Notes: generated by a model not told the origin, from the letters alone. Counted from the stretch's first letter, positions 1-10,344 are shown. The stretch is 64,000 nt of DNA from Paenibacillus sp. 598K (GCF_003851045.1 NZ_BFBX01000073.1:1-64000), one strand, 5' to 3'. Numbers and translations are program-made.

Positions 1-65
1 TAGGCCTACTCGATGTTGTGGTCCGACGCTCCCCGTACCCAAAACGACCCTGGAGGCTAATAACG

Positions 66-2036
66 ATGACAAAACTAACGAACGAAACGATAGATCGCCA
101 CACGATGACCCAACTGGACTATGATCAACTGCTGGAGCTGCTCGCCGCCGAGACGGTGTCGCCGCGCGGCGCAGCACTGGCCCGCGCGCTCCGGCCTGCT
201 TCGGAGTATACTCGCGTGCGGTCGTTGCTGATCGAGACGGAGGAGGCGCGTCAGCTAATCGACAGCGGGGCGAGCGTGCCGCTATCCGCGATGAGCGGCG
301 TCGACCCGCTGCTGGAGCTGCTCGGCAAAGGCGCCATCTATGGCCGCCAGGAGCTGGAGCAACTCGCCGCATGGCTGCAGGCGGTCAGGCAGATGCAGCG
401 CTACATGGCCGACAAGGCTGAGCGAGCACTGTATCTCGGCGGCTATGCCGAGCGGATGGAGTCCTGTCCGCAGCTGCGCGAGACGCTCGAGACGAGCATC
501 CGGTACGGCGAGATCACCGATGAAGCATCGCCGGAGCTCGGGCGCATCCGCAGACATCTGCGGACGGCAGAGGAGCAGGTGAGGCGGAGGATCGACCAGG
601 CGCTCATGAAGCATCGCGACAGCCTGCAGGAGCTGGTCGTCAGCCAGCGCGGCGGCCACTATGTGCTCGCGGTGAAGCGATCGGCCCGCAAGCAAGTGAA
701 GGGCGCGGTGCTGGATGAATCGGCGAGCGGACAGACGCTGTTCATCGAGCCGCAGGAGGTCGTCGCCGCACATGGCGAGTGGTCGTCGTGGCAGAGCGAG
801 GAAGCGCAAGAGGAGAGCCGCATCCTGGCGCAGCTCTCGTCGCTGGTGGATGCGCATCATCGCGAGCTGACGGCCAATGCGGAGACGATGGCGCAATATG
901 ACTTTATCTTCGCCAGAGCGAAGCTGGCAGTGCGTCAGCAAGGCTGCTTGCCACGGCTGATGGACGCGCCGATCCTGCGTCTGCGCGGCGCGCGCCATCC
1001 GCTCCTCGGGGAGGGGACGGTACCGCTCAGTCTCCGGCTGGACGATACGGTGCGTCAGCTCATCATCACCGGCCCCAACACCGGAGGCAAGACGATCGCC
1101 CTCAAGACGGTAGGTTTGCTCGCGATGATGATGCAGTCGGGGCTGCTCGTGCCGGTCGATCCGCAGAGCGAGCTTGGCGTGTTCGACCTCGTCTTCGCCG
1201 ATGTCGGAGATGGACAGAGCATGTCCCAATCGCTGAGCACCTTCTCCGCGCACATCTCGGCGGTGGCGGCGATGCTGGCGCGGGCGAGCGGTCGAACGCT
1301 GGTGCTGCTCGATGAGCTGGCGGCGGGCACCGACCCTGCCGAAGGCATCGCGCTATCGATCGTCATCCTGGAGGAGCTGGCGGAGCGAGGGACGAGAGTA
1401 GTAGCGACGACGCACTTCAATGAGATCAAGACGTACGCTGCGAATACGCCGGGCTGCCGCAATGCGAGAATGGCATTCGACCCGGAGTCGTTACGGCCGC
1501 TATACCGGCTGGAGATGGGCGCAGCGGGAGAGAGCCATGCGTTGGCAATCGCCGCCCGTTACGGTCTGCCGGCGCGCGTGCTGCGCAGAGCCGAGGCGAG
1601 ACTGCAGACAGCGCGGAGCGGGGCGTGGCCTGACACGGCGCAGATGTCGGCGGCGAAGCCGACGGAAGACGAATGGCCTGATGACGAACAGGATGCCGTG
1701 AAGGCAGCGACGCGAAGCGGCGGTCGACCGACGGCACAACCGACGCTACGGCAAGGGGACAGCGTCTGGGTGCATCCGCTCGGCTGCATCGGGATTGTCT
1801 ATAAGGGACCGGATCCGCGCGGAGAGGTCATCGTGCAAGTCCAGGGGCGCAAGCTGGCGTACAACCAGAAGCGGCTGACGCTGCAAATCTCGGCGGCCGA
1901 GCTCTATCCGGAAGATTATGATCTGTCCATCGTGTTTGATGCAAAAGAGACGCGCAAGCTGCGGAAGCAAATGTCTCGCAAATATATCGAGGGCGCGTCG
2001 ATCGAAAGCGGGGAGGAGCCGGGGAAACGCAGTTAG
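66..2036 (+). CDS. MutS2-type DNA mismatch-repair-family ATPase lacking the Smr nuclease domain
   Basis: A 656-residue ATPase of the MutS2 branch of the MutS family. Seen: a long helical core (about residues 1-300), Walker A GPNTGGKT at 336-343, a downstream LLDELAAGTDP Walker B region, and a C-terminal SVWVHPLGCIGIVYKG segment resembling the KOW-like part of MutS2. Family knowledge: full MutS2 is close to 780 residues and ends in a Smr endonuclease domain. This protein stops after the LYPEDYD/RRK-type tail and has no Smr domain, so it is a short paralogue; MutS2 proteins act on branched DNA or collided ribosomes. The ATG at 66 is preferred over an upstream in-frame GTG at 18 because CTGGAGG lies just before it. 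The convergent thiN gene ends 6 bp downstream. The exact cellular role is not known from the sequence. Confidence 0.88.
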   Translation: MTKLTNETIDRHTMTQLDYDQLLELLAAETVSPRGAALARALRPASEYTRVRSLLIETEEARQLIDSGASVPLSAMSGVDPLLELLGKGAIYGRQELEQLAAWLQAVRQMQRYMADKAERALYLGGYAERMESCPQLRETLETSIRYGEITDEASPELGRIRRHLRTAEEQVRRRIDQALMKHRDSLQELVVSQRGGHYVLAVKRSARKQVKGAVLDESASGQTLFIEPQEVVAAHGEWSSWQSEEAQEESRILAQLSSLVDAHHRELTANAETMAQYDFIFARAKLAVRQQGCLPRLMDAPILRLRGARHPLLGEGTVPLSLRLDDTVRQLIITGPNTGGKTIALKTVGLLAMMMQSGLLVPVDPQSELGVFDLVFADVGDGQSMSQSLSTFSAHISAVAAMLARASGRTLVLLDELAAGTDPAEGIALSIVILEELAERGTRVVATTHFNEIKTYAANTPGCRNARMAFDPESLRPLYRLEMGAAGESHALAIAARYGLPARVLRRAEARLQTARSGAWPDTAQMSAAKPTEDEWPDDEQDAVKAATRSGGRPTAQPTLRQGDSVWVHPLGCIGIVYKGPDPRGEVIVQVQGRKLAYNQKRLTLQISAAELYPEDYDLSIVFDAKETRKLRKQMSRKYIEGASIESGEEPGKRS

Positions 2037-2041
2037 GCTTG

Positions 2042-2704
2042 CTAGAAGCGCTTGGCGAGTGAATCGCTGGCCTGGATGACGAGCAGCCATCCGTCGTAGA
2101 CCTCGATTTCGCCCTGCGGGGCGATCAATCGATTGCTGATGCCTAGCGACTCTCCCATCGAGAGCGTGGCATCCTCAAGCGGATACTGGAAGCCCGTGAG
2201 CCGGATGCCGCTCACTTGCGGGGTCAGCGGCAGCAGCGACACATAGCTGCGATCGCTGGCCTCGATGATCGCATGATCGACGACCATGGAGATCGTCTGG
2301 TACTCGTCGGCGATCTCGGCAGGGACTCCGCGCTGATGCGCTTGCACGAGCAGATGCAGATTGGCCAGCGTATGATCGAGTCGGCCGCCCAGCGCGCCTA
2401 GCAGCAGGATCTGCGTCGGCTGCAGGTCGAGGGCGCGTCGGAAGGCTAGCTCGGTGTCCGTGTGGTCTTTGTCGACCGGATCGACCGCCTCCGTCCGATG
2501 GCTGCCTTCTCGAATGTAGGTCAGCTCACTGTTGCTGACTGAGTCGAAGTCTCCGATCGCCAGGTCCGGTCGATGGTTGTTGCGGATCAGGTAGAGGGCA
2601 CCGCTGTCGGCGCCGATCAGGAAGTCGTCCTTCCGGAGCAGTTTGAGGGCCCAGTAGCCCAATTCGCCGCCGGTGAAGATGACGGCTCGTCGATTCAGAG
2701 ACAT
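2042..2704 (-). CDS. thiN: thiamine pyrophosphokinase
   Basis: Transfers pyrophosphate from ATP to thiamine, giving the cofactor thiamine diphosphate in the cytosol. The 220-residue length fits the family. Visible motifs are the N-terminal TGGELGYWALK, GADSGALYL, GDFDSVSNSE and GGRLDHTLANL, the last two being the metal/ATP and thiamine-binding signatures of TPK. The product is the cofactor of the PdhA/PdhB E1 enzyme encoded 2.5 kb away, although the genes are not in one operon. In Bacillales thiN often sits near rpe/rsgA, which is not the case here. No TPP riboswitch was recognised upstream. Identity is confident from the motifs. Confidence 0.93.
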   Translation of the reverse strand: MSLNRRAVIFTGGELGYWALKLLRKDDFLIGADSGALYLIRNNHRPDLAIGDFDSVSNSELTYIREGSHRTEAVDPVDKDHTDTELAFRRALDLQPTQILLLGALGGRLDHTLANLHLLVQAHQRGVPAEIADEYQTISMVVDHAIIEASDRSYVSLLPLTPQVSGIRLTGFQYPLEDATLSMGESLGISNRLIAPQGEIEVYDGWLLVIQASDSLAKRF

Positions 2705-2956
2705 CTCGTTTCATCCCCTTTATGAGTAGATTAGGATTAAGGCGCTTACACGCATGTAATAAGTATAATGGCTGGGCGTGCTGTTGACCAGCGCCGACGC
2801 GGGTCATCAGCCTTTTCTTGTCGAATAGGGCGGTGACCATGCTTGCGCGGAGGCAGACTTATCACTACAATGAAAAATGACGGGGTGGGACAGCCTGCCG
2901 TTCCTTAATATAGAAGAGCAGGCGTCAGATTTGCAGGAAGCGGGGCAGTTAGCGCA

Positions 2957-3631
2957 ATGGATTTGGATATTTTTAGTTGGTTCAGCATTATCGGCACGAT
3001 CGCCTTTGCGGTCAGCGGCGCGATCGTCGCTATGGAGGAAGAGTACGACATACTGGGCGTGTTCGTGCTTGGTTATGTCACCGCTTTCGGGGGCGGCGTC
3101 GTCCGCAACGTCCTGATCGGCGTGCCGGTTACGAGCCTGTGGAATCAAGGTCTGTTCCTGAAGACGGCGATCATCGCGATGTCGCTGTTCTTCCTCATGC
3201 CGGCCAAGTGGATCTTGCGCTGGAAGCGCGGCGAGGTGTTCTTCGATGCGATCGGCCTCTCGGCCTTTGCGATCCAGGGCGCGCTGGCCGCTGTCGACAT
3301 GGGGGTGCCGCTCGGCGCTGTCGTCGTCGCGGCGATGCTTACCGGCATCGGCGGCGGCATGATCCGCGATGTGCTGGCTGGGCGCAAGCCGCTTGTGCTG
3401 CGGGAGGAAATCTACGCGGTGTGGGCGATGCTCGGGGGGCTGGGCGTCGGACTCGGCTGGTTCGAGACGCCGGTGCAACTGTTGGTACTGTTCATGTTTA
3501 TTATTACGATGCGGATGTTGTCGGTATACTACAAGTGGAAGCTGCCCAAGCGCTCGCTGAAGCTGGAGGCCGGCATCGCGGAGCCGCCGCGCCGCGCAAT
3601 ACGACGCAGCAAGAAGGAGAAGACTCGATGA
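2957..3631 (+). CDS. trimeric intracellular cation channel (TRIC/UPF0126) family membrane protein
   Basis: A 224-residue integral membrane protein built from two similar halves, each with three hydrophobic helices. The repeated family signature is visible as GGGVVRNVLIG in the first half and GGGMIRDVLAG in the second. Family knowledge: prokaryotic TRIC proteins form trimeric monovalent-cation channels, but most bacterial members have no assigned physiological role. The C-terminus is a basic cytoplasmic tail (RRAIRRSKKEK). The stop codon overlaps the start of the phosphatase gene in an ATGA, so the two are translationally coupled. Confidence 0.88.
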   Translation: MDLDIFSWFSIIGTIAFAVSGAIVAMEEEYDILGVFVLGYVTAFGGGVVRNVLIGVPVTSLWNQGLFLKTAIIAMSLFFLMPAKWILRWKRGEVFFDAIGLSAFAIQGALAAVDMGVPLGAVVVAAMLTGIGGGMIRDVLAGRKPLVLREEIYAVWAMLGGLGVGLGWFETPVQLLVLFMFIITMRMLSVYYKWKLPKRSLKLEAGIAEPPRRAIRRSKKEKTR

Positions 3632-4116
3632 TTAACGTATTATTCGTATGCCTGGGCAACATCTGTCGCTCGCCGATGGCGGAGGCAGTGCTGCGCGAGA
3701 AGATCCGACAAGCCGGGCTGGAGGGCGAGGTGGCGGTCGATTCGGCCGGGACCGGGGACTGGCATCTGGGCAAACCGCCGCATGCCGGCACGCAGGAGCT
3801 GCTGCAGCGGCACGGCATCGGCTGGGACGGGATGACCGCCCGTCAATTTCGCGAGGCGGACTATGGCGATTATGACTATATCGTCTGCATGGACACGCGC
3901 AACCGCGCCGATATCGCCCAGTGGCTGCCGTCCGGCGAGCCGCCGGATCGTCCCGCCGTCCTGACCTTCATGGAGCTGCTGCCGGAGCGCGGCGTCCCGG
4001 ATGTGCCGGACCCGTACTACACGGGCAACTTCGACGAGGTGTACGAGATGGTGGAGGCGGGATGCGATCGGCTGCTCGAGCGGATCAAGGCGGAGCGACA
4101 TATCGCTCAGCGATAA
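3628..4116 (+). CDS. low molecular weight protein-tyrosine phosphatase
   Basis: A 162-residue cytosolic phosphatase. The P-loop C(X)5R is at the N-terminus in VCLGNICRSP, with nucleophile Cys8 and Arg14, and the general-acid motif DPYYTG is near the C-terminus (VPDPYYTGNFDEVYEM). These are the two diagnostic elements of LMW-PTP; members dephosphorylate tyrosine- or arginine-phosphorylated proteins. It cannot be told from sequence whether this one acts on phosphotyrosine or phosphoarginine (YwlE type). The ATG overlaps the TRIC stop by 4 bp, and AAGGAGA inside the TRIC gene serves as its ribosome binding site. Confidence 0.92.
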   Translation: MINVLFVCLGNICRSPMAEAVLREKIRQAGLEGEVAVDSAGTGDWHLGKPPHAGTQELLQRHGIGWDGMTARQFREADYGDYDYIVCMDTRNRADIAQWLPSGEPPDRPAVLTFMELLPERGVPDVPDPYYTGNFDEVYEMVEAGCDRLLERIKAERHIAQR

Positions 4117-4158
4117 GCTGCGGCTACACCGCCTTCGGTCGATGTAGTCCGAGCCTGT

Positions 4159-4908
4159 TCAAGTCAACGCCTGCTCGTTGAACCAGGCGAGCGCCGCCGG
4201 CACTTCTTTCTGCCAGAAGCCCCATACGTGCTTGCCGTCGCGCTCGTAGTAGACAAGCTCGGCGCCCTTCTCCTCGAACAGACGCTTCATGGAACGGTTG
4301 AGCGAGACGAAGTCGTAGATGCCGCGGTCCGTCTCGTAGGCATCCTCTTGCAAGCCGACCAGCATGTAGGCATGGAGCCAATCGAGCGCACCGGGCGCCA
4401 ACGCAGCGACGATGTTGCGCGAGGCGGGATAGTAAGCGCCAGAGAGCGAGAGCAGATACTTGAACTTGCCGGGATAGCTGAGCGCGATATGCAGGCTGGC
4501 CGTCGCACCCAGCGAATCGCCGGCGAGCAGGATCTGGTCGGCTTCGGAGCGCACCGCATAGCGTGAGGCGACGTAAGGCATCATTTCCTCGACGAAAAAT
4601 TGTACATACGCATCATGACGTTCGCCGTCAGGCGCATATTCGTCGGTGCGCACCGATTTGTCGACGTCGACGCCGACGATAACGACGGGCTCGAGCTCGC
4701 CGCTGAGGATCATCTCATGGGCTTGCGTCGCGATCCGGCCAAAGTTGAAGAAGTCTTCGCCGTCCTGGCAGTAAATGACGGGATAGCTTAGCACTTCGTT
4801 GTAGCCGGGGGGCAGGTATAGACGAAGTCCGCGCTCGCCTTCGGGCAAGTGACGGGATTCGACCTTGTCTTTCAGAATGGTGCGCTTGGCGGGTTGGTTG
4901 TCGCTCAT
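4159..4908 (-). CDS. esterase-D type alpha/beta hydrolase
   Basis: A 249-residue alpha/beta hydrolase of the putative-esterase family, related to enterochelin esterase and S-formylglutathione hydrolase. The nucleophile elbow GDSLG is in LLAGDSLGATASLHIALSYP. The early strand YLPPGYNEVLSYPVIYCQDGEDFF and the terminal ERDGKHVWGFWQ (likely catalytic His) are typical. No signal peptide is visible. The start at 4908 (MSDNQPAKR) is chosen because AAGGAGATTGCCAG precedes it; a longer frame to 5112 runs through A+T-rich promoter DNA. On the minus strand TTGACG (5062-5067) and TATAAT (5036-5041) are possible promoter elements with a long 20-bp spacer. The natural substrate cannot be inferred. Confidence 0.85.
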   Translation of the reverse strand: MSDNQPAKRTILKDKVESRHLPEGERGLRLYLPPGYNEVLSYPVIYCQDGEDFFNFGRIATQAHEMILSGELEPVVIVGVDVDKSVRTDEYAPDGERHDAYVQFFVEEMMPYVASRYAVRSEADQILLAGDSLGATASLHIALSYPGKFKYLLSLSGAYYPASRNIVAALAPGALDWLHAYMLVGLQEDAYETDRGIYDFVSLNRSMKRLFEEKGAELVYYERDGKHVWGFWQKEVPAALAWFNEQALT

Positions 4909-5104
4909 CTGGCAATCTCCTTTGTCTCTGAATGGTTTGCATGGCCGATGGGTAAACAATAGGGAGGAAACATGCACCATTCGTGAATTTTTGATGAAGT
5001 TGTACCATTCTGTTATACATCTTTTCAAAGGCTGTATTATAAACATTGTCATCCTGAAAATCGTCAAAAGTTTAGAAAAAACAACGGTTTTTCCGAATTT
5101 TGCT

Positions 5105-5134
5105 TTGACCATTTTCGGTAAACAGGTTTATAAT
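5105..5134 (+). promoter_or_regulatory. sigma-A-type promoter of the pdh operon
   Basis: TTGACC at 5105-5110 and TATAAT at 5129-5134 are separated by 18 bp, followed 56 bp later by the pdhA start. This is the best promoter match in the divergent esterase/pdhA region. An AT-rich leader with no obvious operator follows. Confidence 0.75.
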
Positions 5135-5156
5135 AATTCTATAACAGCGAAAGTAG

Positions 5157-6257
<1,101 letters not shown>

Positions 6258-6272
6258 GAGGAACCAGCGATC

Positions 6273-7250
6273 ATGGCTCAAATGAATATGAAAGAAGCGA
6301 TCCGCGACGCGATGCGCGTCGAGCTCGAGAAGGATCCTAACGTTTTGGTATTCGGCGAGGACGTAGGCAAGGTCGGCGGCGTATTCCGCGCAACCGAAGG
6401 ACTGCAAGCAAAATTCGGCGAAGAGCGCGTCTTCGATACGCCGCTGGCGGAATCCGCAATCGGCGGTCTTGCAGTCGGCATGGGCATCCAGGGCTTCCGT
6501 CCGGTCGCCGAGATTCAGTTTGTCGGCTTCATCTATGAAGCGCTCGACCAGATGTTCGTCCAGGCGGCTCGCATGCGCTACCGTTCCGGCGGCCGCTACA
6601 ACGCGCCGATCGTCTTCCGCACGCCGTTCGGCGGCGGCGTTAAGGCAGCCGAGCTGCATACCGACTCGCTCGAAGGTCTGGCGATCCAGACGCCGGGCAT
6701 CAAGGTTGTCATCCCATCCAATCCTTACGACGCCAAGGGTCTCTTGATCGCGGCGATCCGCGACAACGACCCGGTCTTCTTCATGGAGCATCTCAACCTG
6801 TACCATGCGTTCCGCGCCGAGGTGCCGGAGGAGGACTATACTGTCGAGATCGGCAAGGCCAACGTCGTCCGCGAGGGCAGCGACATTACGATCCTGACAT
6901 ACGGCATGATGGTTCACTCGTCGGTCAAGGCTGCGGAGGAGCTCGAGAAATCCGGCATCAAGGCGGAGGTTATCGATCTGCGCACGCTGCTGCCGCTCGA
7001 TATCGACACGATCGTCGCATCGATCCAGAAGACCAATCGCGCGATCGTCGTCCAGGAAGCGCAGAAAACTTCCGGCGCGGCCGCCGAGATCATCGCCCAG
7101 ATCAACGAGAAAGCGATCCTGCATCTCGAGGCGCCTGTGCTGCGCGTCGCCGGTCCGGACACGGTCTATCCGTTCGCCCAGATCGAGGACGCCTGGCTCC
7201 CATCGCCGAAGCGTATTATCGATGCGGTTAACAAAACGCTGGAGTTTTAA
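6273..7250 (+). CDS. pdhB: pyruvate dehydrogenase E1 component, beta subunit
   Basis: A 325-residue transketolase-type beta chain that forms the E1 active site with PdhA. Typical segments are [35 protein letters not shown] (containing the catalytic-region Glu), [18 protein letters not shown], and the C-terminal [25 protein letters not shown]. Length matches the family. AGGAGG lies immediately upstream at 6257-6262. The gene is followed by a 207-bp spacer with a strong hairpin, the only long gap in the operon. Confidence 0.95.
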   Translation: MAQMNMKEAIRDAMRVELEKDPNVLVFGEDVGKVGGVFRATEGLQAKFGEERVFDTPLAESAIGGLAVGMGIQGFRPVAEIQFVGFIYEALDQMFVQAARMRYRSGGRYNAPIVFRTPFGGGVKAAELHTDSLEGLAIQTPGIKVVIPSNPYDAKGLLIAAIRDNDPVFFMEHLNLYHAFRAEVPEEDYTVEIGKANVVREGSDITILTYGMMVHSSVKAAEELEKSGIKAEVIDLRTLLPLDIDTIVASIQKTNRAIVVQEAQKTSGAAAEIIAQINEKAILHLEAPVLRVAGPDTVYPFAQIEDAWLPSPKRIIDAVNKTLEF

Positions 7251-7311
7251 AAGATTGGTGGACCTGGCCTAAGAGGCACGGAATCGTTCTGTAGAAGCGA
7301 AGCGCTCGCCT

Positions 7312-7368
7312 TTGTCCCCGGATTTGCCCCGCTAACGGGGCTTATCTAATCCACAAATCTGGGGACAA
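7312..7368 (+). other. large nested stem-loop between pdhB and pdhC
   Basis: Arms at 7312-7326 and 7354-7368 are complementary over 15 bp with one G-U pair. The loop itself contains a second perfect hairpin, CCCCG-ctaa-CGGGG, at 7327-7340. No T-run follows, so it is not an ordinary intrinsic terminator. It lies about 90 bp upstream of the pdhC ribosome binding site. A role in mRNA processing, stabilisation or polarity within the operon is an inference. Confidence 0.7.
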
Positions 7369-7457
7369 CAGCGATCGGAAGAACGATCCGTTGCCCGCAG
7401 GCTTGCAGTCCACCACGCTTTATAAAAGCTTGCACATTAAGTAAGGAGGTAATCCAG

Positions 7458-8783
7458 GTGGCCAAATTCGAATACCGGTTCCCAGAGCTGGGAGAAGGCC
7501 TGCATGAAGGTGAGATCGTCAAGATCCACATCAAGCCAGGCGATAAAGTGACCGACGAAGATATTATCATGGACGTACAAAATGACAAGGCGATCGTCGA
7601 AGTGCCGTGTCCTGTAGAAGGCAAAGTGCTCGAGGTGCTCGTCAAGGACGGCCAAGTGTGCCATGTCGGCGACGTCGTGGCGATCATCGACGCTGAAGGC
7701 GACGTGCCGGATCAAGCGCCAGCACCCGAGCCTGAAGCTGCGCCTGAGCAAGCGAAGGAAGCTGAGAAAACCGAGCTGCCGGAAACGAAAGGCTCGGAAA
7801 CGGCATCGGCCGATAAAGCGGATGGCTCCTCTGACAAGGGTGCGGACGACGCTGGCAAAGCGCAAATCCTGGCTACTCCAAGCGTACGTAAGTATGGCCG
7901 CGAACAGGGCGTCGAGCTGTCGCAGGTCAAAGGCACCGGCAAAAACGGTCGCATCACACGCGAGGATATCGACCAATTCGCAGCGGGCGGCGGAGCTGCA
8001 GCTCCTGAAGCGAAGGCGCAGGAAGCGGCGGCTGAGAGCAAGAGCGAAGCGAAGCCGAAGACTGCCGTGCCTCAGGGCGACCGTCCGGAGGAGCGTGTGC
8101 CGTTCAAAGGTATCCGCAAAGCGATCGCCGGAGCGATGGTCAAATCGGTCTACACCGCGCCGCATGTCACCATCATGGACGAAGTCGACGTCAGCGCGCT
8201 GGTCGAGCTGCGTACGAAAGGCAAGCCGATGGCTGAGAAAAAAGGCGTCAAGCTGACCTACCTGCCATTCATCGTGAAGGCGCTCGTGGCAGCGCTGCGC
8301 GAGTACCCGATCATGAACTCGACGCTCGACGAAGCGAATCAGGAGATCGTGTACAAGAAGTACTACAACATCGGTATCGCTGCCGACACCGACAACGGTC
8401 TCGTCGTACCTGTCGTCCACGATGCGGACCGCAAGAGCATCTGGATGATCGCTGCCGACATCATGGACCTGGCGGTCAAAGCGCGCGACGGCAAGCTGTC
8501 TCCGAACGAGATGAAGGGCGGCACGATGACGATCTCCAACATCGGCTCCGCTGGCGGCATGTTCTTCACGCCGGTCATCAACTTCCCGGAAGTAGCGATC
8601 CTCGGCACTGGACGTATCTCCGAGAAGCCGGTCGTCAAAAACGGCGAAATTGTCGCCGCTCCGGTCATGGCGTTGTCCCTCAGCTTCGACCATCGTCTCA
8701 TCGACGGTGCGACGGCTCAGAACTGCATGAACTATATCAAACGACTGCTCGCTGATCCCGAGCTGCTCGTAATGGAGGTGTAA
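7458..8783 (+). CDS. pdhC: dihydrolipoamide acetyltransferase (E2) of pyruvate dehydrogenase
   Basis: The 441-residue core of the complex, transferring acetyl from lipoate to CoA. Domain order: one lipoyl domain (about 1-78, lipoyl Lys in the DVQNDKAIVEV motif), an Ala/Glu/Lys-rich flexible linker, a peripheral-subunit-binding domain (ILATPSVRKYGREQGVELSQVKGTGKNGRI), a second A/E/K-rich linker, and the CAT domain ending in SFDHRLIDGATA with catalytic His and Asp. Only one lipoyl domain is present, as in many Gram-positive E2s. The start codon is GTG with AAGGAGG upstream. It is followed closely by pdhD. Confidence 0.95.
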   Translation: MAKFEYRFPELGEGLHEGEIVKIHIKPGDKVTDEDIIMDVQNDKAIVEVPCPVEGKVLEVLVKDGQVCHVGDVVAIIDAEGDVPDQAPAPEPEAAPEQAKEAEKTELPETKGSETASADKADGSSDKGADDAGKAQILATPSVRKYGREQGVELSQVKGTGKNGRITREDIDQFAAGGGAAAPEAKAQEAAAESKSEAKPKTAVPQGDRPEERVPFKGIRKAIAGAMVKSVYTAPHVTIMDEVDVSALVELRTKGKPMAEKKGVKLTYLPFIVKALVAALREYPIMNSTLDEANQEIVYKKYYNIGIAADTDNGLVVPVVHDADRKSIWMIAADIMDLAVKARDGKLSPNEMKGGTMTISNIGSAGGMFFTPVINFPEVAILGTGRISEKPVVKNGEIVAAPVMALSLSFDHRLIDGATAQNCMNYIKRLLADPELLVMEV

Positions 8784-8789
8784 GTCACC

Positions 8790-10208
8790 ATGGTAGTAGG
8801 CGATGCTTCCCTGGATATTGACACATTAGTAATCGGAGCCGGTCCTGGCGGATATACCGCTGCGATCCGTGCCGCGCAGCTCGGTCAAAAGGTGCTCGTG
8901 GTCGATAAGGAAAAAGTAGGCGGCGTCTGTCTGAACGTCGGCTGTATCCCGTCCAAAGCGCTGATCTCGGCGGCGCATCAATACGAATCGATCTCTCACG
9001 GAGCAGATATCGGTATCAATGCCAGCGATGTTAGCGTCGACTTCGGCAAGGTGCAGGAGTTCAAGGACGGCGTCGTCAAGAAGCTGACCGGCGGCGTTGC
9101 TTCGCTCCTCAAAGCGAACAAAATCGATTACTTTAACGGCGAAGTCATGTTCATCAACGAAAACGAAGCGCGCGTCTTCAACGACCAAGAGTCGCCGCGC
9201 TACCGCTTCAAGCATTGCATCATCGCAACCGGCTCGCGTCCGATCGAGCTGAAGCCGTTCCCGTTTGGCGGACGGATCATCTCCTCGACCGGCGCGCTCT
9301 CGCTGCCTGAAGTGCCGAAGAGCATGATCGTCGTCGGCGGCGGCTACATCGGTATCGAGCTTGGTCAGATGTACTCCAAGTTCGGCACCAAGGTAACCGT
9401 AGTCGAAGGTCTCGACTCGATCCTGGCCGGCTTCGACGCCGAGATGTCCAAGCTCGTCGAGAAGAAGCTCAAAGCGCAGGGCGTGGAGATCTTCACCGGG
9501 GCCAAAGCGAACAGCGCAGAGCAGACCGACAATGACGTGACGCTCAGCTTTACTGTCGGCGACGAAGAGAAGCAGCTGACCGCCGATTACCTGCTCGTCA
9601 CGGTCGGACGTCGTCCGAACACCGACGGCGAGCTGGGCCTCGACCTGATCGATCTGAAGATGACGGACCGCGGCTTCATCGAAGTCGACGATCAAGGCCG
9701 CACGAGCATCCCTCATATCTATGCGATCGGCGATATCGTCGCTGGTCCGGCACTCGCTCACAAAGCTTCGTACGAAGCAAAAGTGGCAGCCGAGTCCATC
9801 GCGGGACTGCCGAGCAAGATTGATTACAAGTGCATTCCGCTGGTCGTATTCTCCGATCCGGAGTGCGCGAGCGTAGGCTACAGCGAGAAGGAAGCCAAGG
9901 ACAAAGGCCACAATGTCAAAATCGGCCGCTTCCCGTTCAACATCAACGGACGCGCCTTGTCGCTTAATGCAACCGAAGGCTTCGTGAAGATCGTCTCCGA
10001 CGCCGACAGCGGTCTGGTGCTCGGCGCGCAAATCGCCGGCCTGGAAGCTTCTAACCTGATCGCCGAGCTGGGTCTGGCGATCGAGATGGGCGCTACGACT
10101 GAGGATATCGCGCTCACCATCCACGCGCATCCGACGCTGGGCGAGATCCCGATGGAAGCGGCAGAGGTTGCGCTTGGCCATCCGATCCACACCTTCGTCA
10201 AAAAATAA
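8790..10208 (+). CDS. pdhD: dihydrolipoyl dehydrogenase (E3)
   Basis: A 472-residue FAD-dependent disulfide oxidoreductase that reoxidises dihydrolipoate with NAD+. Visible: the FAD Rossmann motif VIGAGPGGYTAAIRAAQLG, redox disulfide GGVCLNVGCIPSKAL, NAD-binding VVGGGYIGIELG, the second FAD motif YAIGDIVAGPALAHKA, and the C-terminal active-site HAHPTLGEI. It closes the pdhABCD operon, starting 6 bp after pdhC. E3 may also serve other 2-oxoacid complexes or the glycine cleavage system. A stem-loop and a repeat array follow. Confidence 0.96.
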   Translation: MVVGDASLDIDTLVIGAGPGGYTAAIRAAQLGQKVLVVDKEKVGGVCLNVGCIPSKALISAAHQYESISHGADIGINASDVSVDFGKVQEFKDGVVKKLTGGVASLLKANKIDYFNGEVMFINENEARVFNDQESPRYRFKHCIIATGSRPIELKPFPFGGRIISSTGALSLPEVPKSMIVVGGGYIGIELGQMYSKFGTKVTVVEGLDSILAGFDAEMSKLVEKKLKAQGVEIFTGAKANSAEQTDNDVTLSFTVGDEEKQLTADYLLVTVGRRPNTDGELGLDLIDLKMTDRGFIEVDDQGRTSIPHIYAIGDIVAGPALAHKASYEAKVAAESIAGLPSKIDYKCIPLVVFSDPECASVGYSEKEAKDKGHNVKIGRFPFNINGRALSLNATEGFVKIVSDADSGLVLGAQIAGLEASNLIAELGLAIEMGATTEDIALTIHAHPTLGEIPMEAAEVALGHPIHTFVKK

Positions 10209-10256
10209 GGCAAGAATAAGGCAAGCGATAGAGCTTGCGCTATAGGTTAGCAATGG

Positions 10257-10307
10257 GTTCCCAAGCAGTGGCGGGCAGCGTGATACGCTGTCTCCCGGCT
10301 TGGGAAC
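10257..10307 (+). terminator. long imperfect hairpin after pdhD, probable operon end
   Basis: GTTCCCAAGC at 10257-10266 pairs exactly with GCTTGGGAAC at 10298-10307. Inside, CGGG/CCCG and CAGCG/CGCTG continue the stem around a TGATA loop. A smaller GCAAGC/GCTTGC hairpin precedes it at 10221-10238. A T-run is lacking, so termination is not certain; 3'-end stabilisation is an alternative. Confidence 0.5.
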
Positions 10308-10344
10308 TGCTCGTTGTAGCTTCACGTCGTTTGTTGGCGGAATA

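Noticed and set aside
2977-3627. Long upstream extension of the phosphatase frame
   Set aside because: It is another frame of the TRIC gene; the LMW-PTP domain starts with the ATG at 3628.
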